NCBI GenBank assembly: GCA_002422045.1
Contig: DITG01000102.1
Location: 1 to 11,195, forward strand
DNA from: Acholeplasmataceae bacterium UBA6190
Lineage (GTDB): Bacteria; Bacillota_I; Bacilli_A; Acholeplasmatales; Acholeplasmataceae
Direction: 5' to 3'
Length of the DNA stretch: 11,195 bases
The notes below the pieces were generated by a model, which saw only the letters and a program-made list of their open reading frames with translations, made no database searches and was not told the origin of the DNA. Of this stretch, positions 5,498 through 11,195 are shown piece by piece; the stretch's first letter is position 1, and the number at the start of each line of letters is the position of its first letter. The position numbers and the translations under genes were made by a program.

Positions 5498-7704
5498 GTT
5501 TAATCAAATTAGACAAAGTAGCGAAATATTACAAATCGGAAGAAACCGTATCTGTCGGGATGAAAAACATCTCGCTTGAGTTTGACTTAGGCGAGTTTGT
5601 TGCTGTCACAGGGGAATCCGGTTCAGGTAAATCTACGATGCTCAACGTCATTTCAGGCCTCGATGGTTATGAAGACGGCGAACTCTATCTCTTTGGAGAA
5701 GAAACATCCCATTATACCATTACCGATTGGGAGAAATACAGAGGAACCTATATTGGTTTCGTTTTTCAAAACTATAACATCATTGATTCCTATACGGTGC
5801 TTCAAAACGTCATGCTGGCCCTTGAGATTCAAGGTTATCCAGCAAAAGAACGGAAACCAAGAGCGTTAGAACTGATTGAAAAAGTAGGATTGACATCTCA
5901 TAAGCATCATAAGGCATCCAAGTTGTCAGGCGGACAGAAACAACGTACAGTCATCGCCAGAGCACTTGCTAAAGATTGCCCGATCATCGTTGCCGATGAA
6001 CCGACTGGAAATCTGGACTCAACATCCGGTGCTCAGGTCATGAAATTACTCAGTGATATTGCCAAAGATAAACTCATCATCGTGGTCACACATGACTACG
6101 AACAAGTTGCCGAATATGCGACGCGCAAGATCAAAATGATGGATGGCGAAGTGGTTGAGGATAAAAAAGTCAAAACCGTGTCCCCACAATTCTTGACTAA
6201 TGTGCCTAAAATCAAACGCATGACTTTTCCGACACTTTTCAAGTTTGGACTGAGAAATCTACTGGCTACACCTCGTAAGATGATTTTCATGCTGCTCCTT
6301 CAAGTGATTGTCATGGGCGTCTTCACCATCATCTATACCAATCAGATGCAAAGTGTCAGAGAAGCTGACTTAGGCAGATCTGAACTTTTCCCAAGCGTTC
6401 CTGAAACAAGACTCCTCATTGAAAAGCGGGATGGCACAAGTTTTACCGATCAAGAAGTCTTGAATATTGGCAGTATGCGATATGTGAGACATGTCTACAA
6501 GCAGGCAGATCTCTTGTTCAATGATGTTCAGGTTAATATCAGATCGACCAACATATTCGAGTATGCAAACATGTATGCCGATGGCACAGACACAGCGGAA
6601 GTCTTACTGGCCAGTGATGTTGACGGGAGTATTCCAGTCGCGAAAAATGAAATCGTCATCACAACCAACAACTGGTCTCAGTTTTATATCGGCCAAGAAG
6701 TGCTGGTCTATGTTTATGATTACGGTTCTGGTGGTGAACTCACCATCGGTAATTTCATCATTTCAGGTTTTGACAACTTACAAAGAAATGACATCTATTT
6801 TTCCAAGGCTTGGATCGAACAAGAAAGAACGGGTGGCAGAGTCGTCATCTCTCGCTATCAACGGATTTCAAGTCAAATCTCATCCAATCTTTCGTTTACC
6901 CTAGCAGGTACCGAATATTATGCTGGCAAAAGCTGGCAGAACAATCCCCAAGACATCACATTTTATGGTGAAGGGGCAGCTACGGTTCAAAACAATCAAA
7001 GTGTGACATTCAAATCCAGATACAATCAGATCGAATACACTGTCGTCATGACAGGTGTATCGATCTCATCGACTGCAACCAATTATGGATTCGCAGAACT
7101 GTCACAATCATTTTATGATTCAGTCATCCAGGCTTTCATGGTCAATTTTGAAAGTTTATACTTAGAAGACAATGAAACAGTCATGCTATCGGTCAGTGTA
7201 GATGGTATCTTTGCAGGCAGACAGCTCATCAAAAATCTGGATTCTGAAACGTATAAAATCTATTATCCTTCCAACATCACAGATCCGATGCAAGCATTCA
7301 CGAAGTTCATGCGCGGGATTCTGGCATTTGTGTCTTTGACCGTTATTGGCTTGTTCTTATATACTATCGTGCATGCAGTAACCAGAAACGTCATGAATTC
7401 TAGAAAGAAAGATTTCGCTATCTATCGATCGATCGGTGCAAACCAGATGCTCTTGGCAAGACTGGTTGTCTTAGAACAAGTGATGTTATCGGTTGTCGGA
7501 TTTTCCTTGACATTCGCCATACTGACGATTTTGAGAGCGAATGTCACCATCATCAGGTCTTCACTCATTTACATGCAATTCCAAGACTACTTCATCTTAG
7601 TCTTTGCATTCATGGCATTTGGAGCATGGCTCGGATTGAGATTCAACAAGAAAGTATTCAAGCAGTCTGTCATTGAGACCTTGAGTGCGAGCAAGGGGGA
7701 ATAG
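5494..7704 (+). CDS. Fused ABC ATPase-FtsX permease, first subunit
   Basis: A 736-residue protein joining an N-terminal ABC ATPase to a type VII (MacB/FtsX) permease. The ATPase is complete: Walker A GESGSGKST (40-48), Q-loop Q92, signature LSGGQ (144-148), Walker B IIVADEP with D168 and E169, D-loop NLD, and H-loop H200. TM1 is at about 263-283, followed by an extracytoplasmic domain of about 320 residues (290-604). TM2 (608-630), TM3 (658-680) and TM4 (699-718) follow, with the FtsX-core RKKDFAIYRSIGA cytoplasmic stretch between TM2 and TM3. No accessory permease is encoded nearby. MacB-like proteins couple ATP hydrolysis to movements outside the membrane rather than passing substrate through it; substrate and direction here are unknown. 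GGAGGT (5480-5485) lies 8 nt upstream, and the start overlaps the phosphatase stop. Probably pairs with the next gene. Confidence 0.9.
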   Translation: MSLIKLDKVAKYYKSEETVSVGMKNISLEFDLGEFVAVTGESGSGKSTMLNVISGLDGYEDGELYLFGEETSHYTITDWEKYRGTYIGFVFQNYNIIDSYTVLQNVMLALEIQGYPAKERKPRALELIEKVGLTSHKHHKASKLSGGQKQRTVIARALAKDCPIIVADEPTGNLDSTSGAQVMKLLSDIAKDKLIIVVTHDYEQVAEYATRKIKMMDGEVVEDKKVKTVSPQFLTNVPKIKRMTFPTLFKFGLRNLLATPRKMIFMLLLQVIVMGVFTIIYTNQMQSVREADLGRSELFPSVPETRLLIEKRDGTSFTDQEVLNIGSMRYVRHVYKQADLLFNDVQVNIRSTNIFEYANMYADGTDTAEVLLASDVDGSIPVAKNEIVITTNNWSQFYIGQEVLVYVYDYGSGGELTIGNFIISGFDNLQRNDIYFSKAWIEQERTGGRVVISRYQRISSQISSNLSFTLAGTEYYAGKSWQNNPQDITFYGEGAATVQNNQSVTFKSRYNQIEYTVVMTGVSISSTATNYGFAELSQSFYDSVIQAFMVNFESLYLEDNETVMLSVSVDGIFAGRQLIKNLDSETYKIYYPSNITDPMQAFTKFMRGILAFVSLTVIGLFLYTIVHAVTRNVMNSRKKDFAIYRSIGANQMLLARLVVLEQVMLSVVGFSLTFAILTILRANVTIIRSSLIYMQFQDYFILVFAFMAFGAWLGLRFNKKVFKQSVIETLSASKGE

Positions 7705-7707
7705 GCC

Positions 7708-10122
7708 ATGATCAGAGTAGAACATTTAGAAAAATACTTCAACAGACATCAAAAAAATGAAATTCATGTCTTGAATGACATCACACTCGAGTTTCCTCAA
7801 AAAGGTCTCGTGATTTTGCTTGGAGCATCCGGTTCTGGTAAGACGACACTGCTCAATGTCATCGGAGGTTTGGATAAGGTTCAAGGTGGTGTCATCGATT
7901 TTGGTGGTGAAGTCATCAAGGATTATGATGCAAACACTTGGGATTTGATCAGAAATGAATCCGTCGGTTACATTTTCCAAAATTATAACTTACTCCCTGA
8001 ACTTTCGGTTTTTGATAACGTCGCATTCGTTTTGAAAATGATCGGTATCAATCATCCTGAAATCATTGAGAAAAGAGTCAATTATATCCTTTCAGCTGTT
8101 GGCATGTATCCCTATAGAAAGAAAAAGGCACTTCAGCTTTCAGGCGGGCAACAACAACGTGTCGCGATTGCCAGAGCGCTGGTCAAAAATCCTAAAGTCA
8201 TCATCGCCGATGAACCAACGGGTAACCTAGACAGTAAAAACACGATTGATGTCATGAACATCATCAAAGAAATTTCGAAAGAAAAACTTGTCGTTCTGGT
8301 CACACATGAAAAAGATATCGCGAAATTCTATGGTGACCGGATCATTGAAATCAAAGATGGTCAAGTCATTGACGATTATACCAATGTCTTAGGGGATGAT
8401 CATTCGATTGACAAAGATGATACCATCTATTTGAAAGATCTGAAAGAAGTTTCTATTCAGTCTGATGGAAAACTCAGTACTGCATTTTATACCGATCACG
8501 AAGAGGGAGAAGAACCTGTTACCATCCGGTTGATTGTGAAGAACAAGACTCTCTACATCGATATGGATACCGCTTATCAAAAAATCAAATTGGTCGATAA
8601 GTCTTCCAATGTCATCATCAAGGATGAACATTATCAGAAGAAAACCAGAGAAGAGATCACTCAGACAGCCTTTGATTTATCCATCTTGGATAACAAGGAT
8701 GTCAAAAGAGATTCTGCGATGATGGTCAACTTCAAACAGTCGCTTCTGATGGCGCTGAGAAAAGTGCTCAAAGCATCTGCGAAAGCAAAATTGATGCTTG
8801 CATCATTCTTGATTGCAGGTGTCGTGATCGCGATTGCGATTGCAACGCTTGCTGCGGTTGCCATCGTACGTCCTGAAATCTATATGTCATTGCCGAAAGG
8901 CTATGTGAATGTTCAGCAGACAGGCACGTTATGGACTTATAACCAAGTCATGGCACTCAACGAAGATGAAGATCCCAAGTTCTATGTCAATCCCTATGGG
9001 AATGTCACCTTTGAATTTGTCAGAGCATCCAACGATTCTCCGGTCGCCATGTTCAATGCGCCAATTGAAACCTTGAATCATGTGAGTTCAAATCAATTGG
9101 TTTTGGGCAGAATGCCATCCAATCGCTATGAGATTCTCATTTCCGAAGCCATGGCTGAAATCCTTGTGGAAACCAAGACTGGTCAAGATGCCGGCATCTG
9201 GTCTTACCAGCATATCTTCTATGAACGATTCAAATTTGGGGATGTGACCTTTAAGATCGTAGGCATCGTCGAATCGAAAGTCAAATTGGCCTATATGGCT
9301 GAAGATACCGCATTGTTCATCTATAATATCGCGACAAGCGGTTATAACGGATCTGTTCCTTATACGTTTGTCGATAGCTCATTCTTGACCCATGGTGTCA
9401 TGCCTTCACAAGATGGTGAAGTGGTTGTTTCCAGACAAACCTATGTCCAATTGTTTGGTGGTCAACCCGCAGGTACATTCCCGAAAGCTTGGAATGCCTT
9501 CAATTTCCAAATCGTTGGTGTCTATGATATGCCAACACCGATTGCCAATGTGCTGATGACAGTCAATGACAATAAAAAGATGACGATTGCCGCATCACCC
9601 AATTTAAACTTTTTCGTTTCAGATTCCAAGGCATTTGCAGAGCGTTTGGATGACATGAACAATGTCGAAGCCTTTGATATTTATCAGCAAGCTTACAATG
9701 CAATCACAAGAGACCAGACCGTTGTATTGCTATCGACACTATCGGCTTCAGGCATCCTGTTGGGGCTAGCAACGCTTGGATTCTACTTTGTCATACGTTC
9801 AAGTTTATTCCAGCGTATTTACGAAGTGAGTGTTTACCGTGCACTCGGTGTGAGAAAAGTCGATGTCTTTAGATCGTTCATTGTTGAAATCTTTGTTCTG
9901 ACGACACTGACCACCTTGGTAGGATTCGTGCTTGCCAATATCGCACTTGGTAGGTTGCAGGAAGGACTGCTCGGACAACTCAATTTCTTCTATGTCAATC
10001 CGCTCACGTTTGTGATTGGTTTGATTCTCCTGTATGCCATCAATCTTGGTGCCGGGTTGTTCCCGGTTGCAATGCTGTTGAAAAAAACGCCAGCTCAGAT
10101 TCTCTCACAATACGATATCTAA
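7708..10122 (+). CDS. Fused ABC ATPase-FtsX permease, second subunit with linker domain
   Basis: An 804-residue protein of the same plan as its upstream neighbour. The ATPase is complete: Walker A GASGSGKTT (39-47), Q91, LSGGQ (144-148), VIIADEP (164-170), H200. It differs by an added hydrophilic segment of about 110 residues (about 225-340), rich in alternating hydrophobic/charged strands and acidic runs (DHEEGEEP near 263), lying between ATPase and TM1 and so predicted cytoplasmic. TM1 is at about 364-387, an external domain of about 280 residues follows (390-669), then TM2 (672-697), TM3 (724-748) and TM4 (768-790), with RIYEVSVYRALGVRK as the FtsX-core stretch and a KKTPAQIL tail. AAGGGGGA (7693-7700) lies 7 nt before the ATG and the gap to the previous gene is 3 bp. 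Divergent accessory domains with conserved engines suggest a heterodimer. Substrate unknown. Confidence 0.9.
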   Translation: MIRVEHLEKYFNRHQKNEIHVLNDITLEFPQKGLVILLGASGSGKTTLLNVIGGLDKVQGGVIDFGGEVIKDYDANTWDLIRNESVGYIFQNYNLLPELSVFDNVAFVLKMIGINHPEIIEKRVNYILSAVGMYPYRKKKALQLSGGQQQRVAIARALVKNPKVIIADEPTGNLDSKNTIDVMNIIKEISKEKLVVLVTHEKDIAKFYGDRIIEIKDGQVIDDYTNVLGDDHSIDKDDTIYLKDLKEVSIQSDGKLSTAFYTDHEEGEEPVTIRLIVKNKTLYIDMDTAYQKIKLVDKSSNVIIKDEHYQKKTREEITQTAFDLSILDNKDVKRDSAMMVNFKQSLLMALRKVLKASAKAKLMLASFLIAGVVIAIAIATLAAVAIVRPEIYMSLPKGYVNVQQTGTLWTYNQVMALNEDEDPKFYVNPYGNVTFEFVRASNDSPVAMFNAPIETLNHVSSNQLVLGRMPSNRYEILISEAMAEILVETKTGQDAGIWSYQHIFYERFKFGDVTFKIVGIVESKVKLAYMAEDTALFIYNIATSGYNGSVPYTFVDSSFLTHGVMPSQDGEVVVSRQTYVQLFGGQPAGTFPKAWNAFNFQIVGVYDMPTPIANVLMTVNDNKKMTIAASPNLNFFVSDSKAFAERLDDMNNVEAFDIYQQAYNAITRDQTVVLLSTLSASGILLGLATLGFYFVIRSSLFQRIYEVSVYRALGVRKVDVFRSFIVEIFVLTTLTTLVGFVLANIALGRLQEGLLGQLNFFYVNPLTFVIGLILLYAINLGAGLFPVAMLLKKTPAQILSQYDI

Positions 10123-10139
10123 ATGGATACCAATCATTC

Positions 10140-10166
10140 AACCAGTTCTCCAAGGACTGGTTTTTT
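10140..10166 (+). terminator. Terminator of the HAD-ABC operon
   Basis: A 10-bp stem AACCAGTTCT / AGGACTGGTT (one U-G pair) with a CCA loop, followed by more T to 10166, starts 17 bp after the stop of the second ABC gene. Confidence 0.9.
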
Positions 10167-10214
10167 GATGATGATCATGCACGAATGAACAAGAATGGAA
10201 ATCAATGAAAAAGA

Positions 10215-10266
10215 TTGACAAAGTAATGAATCATAGTATAATCAAGGTATGAATCGAAATGGAGGG
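10215..10266 (+). promoter_or_regulatory. Promoter, possible operator and RBS of the deoR-fruK operon
   Basis: Consensus TTGACA (10215-10220) and TATAAT (10237-10242) with a 16-bp spacer; the ribosome binding site GGAGGG (10261-10266) is 5 nt before the ATG. The heptamer ATGAATC occurs twice as a direct repeat, at 10226-10232 (inside the spacer) and 10249-10255 (around the expected start), 23 bp apart. Two copies on nearly the same helix face fit a DeoR-type operator for autoregulation, though such short repeats may be chance. Confidence 0.75.
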
Positions 10267-10271
10267 TCTTT

Positions 10272-10961
10272 ATGCAAAGAAGTAAACGGCAATCGTTATG
10301 TCTCGATTATGTCAAAATGAACCGAGATGTTCAGATATCAGAAATCGCACAGTACTTGAATTGCAGCCAGTCTACCATCAGAAGAGATGTCAAAGCCCTT
10401 GCACAGCAAGGGTATATCCAAGAGGTCTATGGATCTGTCATCTATGTTGATCATCACATGGAAGATACTTTGCGAAACGAAAGAAATCAACTCTATACAA
10501 AAGAAAAGGATGCGATCGGTCAACAGGCTGCTCGACTGATTGAAAATGATAAGTTTGTTTTCATCGACGCGGGATCGACAACCTTTCAGATGATCAAGCA
10601 TATCCGTGCCAAAGGCTGCACCTTTGTCACTTCAGGTTTGGATATTGCCTGTGAACTGATGCGTCATCAACTGAATGTCATCATTTTGGGTGGACTGATC
10701 AAACCTGTCACAGAAGCGATTGTTGGCGAAACTGCAGTGGAAATGCTCAAATCATTTTATTTTGATCGTGCTTTCATCGGAACCAATGGCATTTCCAAGG
10801 TTGGATACTCGACACCTGACTTAAAGGAAGGTGCGATGAAAAAAACTGCCATTGAACATTCCAAACAAGCCTATGTCTTATCGGATACATCCAAATGGGA
10901 TGTGACATCATCATTTGTGTTTGCACCGCTTGATCAAGCGGTATGGATTTCTGAACGGTGA
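10272..10961 (+). CDS. DeoR-family sugar-operon repressor (FruR-like)
   Basis: A 229-residue transcription regulator. The N-terminal winged helix-turn-helix covers about 1-57, with ISEIAQYLNCSQSTIRRDVK (22-41) as the DeoR HTH signature. The C-terminal DeoRC sugar-phosphate sensor (PF00455) shows DAGSTT (99-104), FVTSG (118-122), ILGG (138-141) and GTNGIS (170-175). In this family phosphorylated sugars release the repressor; with fruK directly downstream the likely inducer is fructose 1-phosphate. The usual length is near 250, and the protein stops soon after SSFVFAPLD without the customary final ITD-containing strand, so the C-terminus is short by about 15-20 residues. The stop is TGA. The gene leads the operon and presumably represses its own promoter. 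DeoR family is certain; the fructose assignment rests on the neighbour. Confidence 0.9.
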   Translation: MQRSKRQSLCLDYVKMNRDVQISEIAQYLNCSQSTIRRDVKALAQQGYIQEVYGSVIYVDHHMEDTLRNERNQLYTKEKDAIGQQAARLIENDKFVFIDAGSTTFQMIKHIRAKGCTFVTSGLDIACELMRHQLNVIILGGLIKPVTEAIVGETAVEMLKSFYFDRAFIGTNGISKVGYSTPDLKEGAMKKTAIEHSKQAYVLSDTSKWDVTSSFVFAPLDQAVWISER

Positions 10962-10965
10962 TGAC

Positions 10966-11195
10966 ATGATCTACACATGTACACTCAATCCAGCCATCGA
11001 TTATCGGATTCAAGCGGATCAAGTCAATTTAGGATCACTCAATCGTTTTCAAGAGGGAGTATTTAAGGCAGGAGGCAAAGGCATCAATGTTTCGATTGTC
11101 TTGGCGAAGTTTGACATCGATAGCGTTGCTACCGGATTCCTCGGGGGTTTTACCGGAGCATTCATCGCATCTGAACTCAAAACATACCCTCATAT
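10966..11195 (+). CDS. fruK: 1-phosphofructokinase, N-terminal part (cut by window edge)
   Basis: The first 76 residues begin MIYTCTLNPAIDYRI, followed by KAGGKGINVS (35-44) and ATGFLGGFTGAFI. These are the N-terminal hallmarks of PfkB-family tagatose-6-phosphate/1-phosphofructokinases: the NPAID substrate segment, the GGKG(I/V)NV motif and the GGFTG turn. The enzyme phosphorylates fructose 1-phosphate, made by the fructose PTS, to fructose 1,6-bisphosphate. Catalytic GAGD lies beyond the window. The start is 4 bp after the regulator's stop with only a weak GGTGA upstream, so translation is probably coupled to the repressor gene. LacC (tagatose-6-phosphate kinase) is the main alternative; the order deoR-fruK favours fruK. 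A fructose PTS permease gene (fruA) is expected next but is not seen. Confidence 0.88.
   Translation, partial: MIYTCTLNPAIDYRIQADQVNLGSLNRFQEGVFKAGGKGINVSIVLAKFDIDSVATGFLGGFTGAFIASELKTYPH

Noticed and set aside
4838..10122. HAD-ABC operon as a phage-defence or toxin-antitoxin system
   Set aside because: No nuclease, toxin, sensor or other defence-type domain is visible. The three proteins are a metabolic-type phosphatase and two membrane transporters.
1..11195. CRISPR arrays, insertion sequences, tRNA genes other than the tmRNA, attachment sites
   Set aside because: No regularly spaced repeats, transposase or integrase reading frames, terminal inverted repeats or tRNA-like cloverleaves were found on reading both strands.

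Overview
The window reads as the chromosome of a low-GC Gram-positive bacterium: AT-rich intergenic DNA, strong GGAGG-type ribosome binding sites and many TGn-TATAAT extended -10 promoters. UGA is a stop codon (the HAD phosphatase, the YwaF-like protein and the DeoR regulator all end in TGA) and Trp is TGG. That excludes the Mycoplasma/Spiroplasma code but fits Acholeplasma- or Izemoplasma-like Mollicutes, Erysipelotrichia or other Bacillota. The placement is inference; no rRNA or housekeeping marker is present to settle it.

Layout. 1-165 is the tail of an HD-GYP protein, closed by a clean terminator. 332-1516 is a single-gene unit encoding an OFA-type MFS transporter. Three monocistronic minus-strand genes follow: a YdeI/DUF1801 protein (1574-2161), a YwaF/TMEM164-like membrane protein (2400-3116) and a CPBP intramembrane protease (3350-4066). 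Each of these three has a promoter or ribosome binding site showing that the real start lies inside the longest reading frame. Next on the minus strand is ssrA (tmRNA, 4290-4627) with its own promoter and terminator. A 210-bp divergent regulatory region separates ssrA from a plus-strand operon (4838-10122) of a Gph-like HAD phosphatase and two very large ABC transporter proteins. Each ABC protein fuses an ATPase to a four-helix FtsX/MacB-type permease. The operon ends at a strong terminator (10140-10166). The window closes with the start of a fructose operon: a DeoR/FruR-type repressor and the 5' part of 1-phosphofructokinase (fruK), cut by the window edge.

How the parts work together. The two fused ABC proteins are adjacent (3-bp gap), both have intact ATPase motifs, and probably form a heterodimeric type VII (MacB/FtsX-like) mechanotransmission or export complex. 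Its substrate cannot be read from the sequence. The phosphatase gene overlaps the first transporter gene by 4 bp (ATGA) and is translationally coupled to it. The region ahead of the operon is the most structured non-coding DNA here: three copies of ATGATRATTTC surround an extended -10 box, followed by a perfect 14-bp palindrome and a second extended -10. No phage, insertion sequence, CRISPR array or classical defence gene is visible. The best candidates for something undescribed are the ABC pair with its unusual extra domains and its control region.
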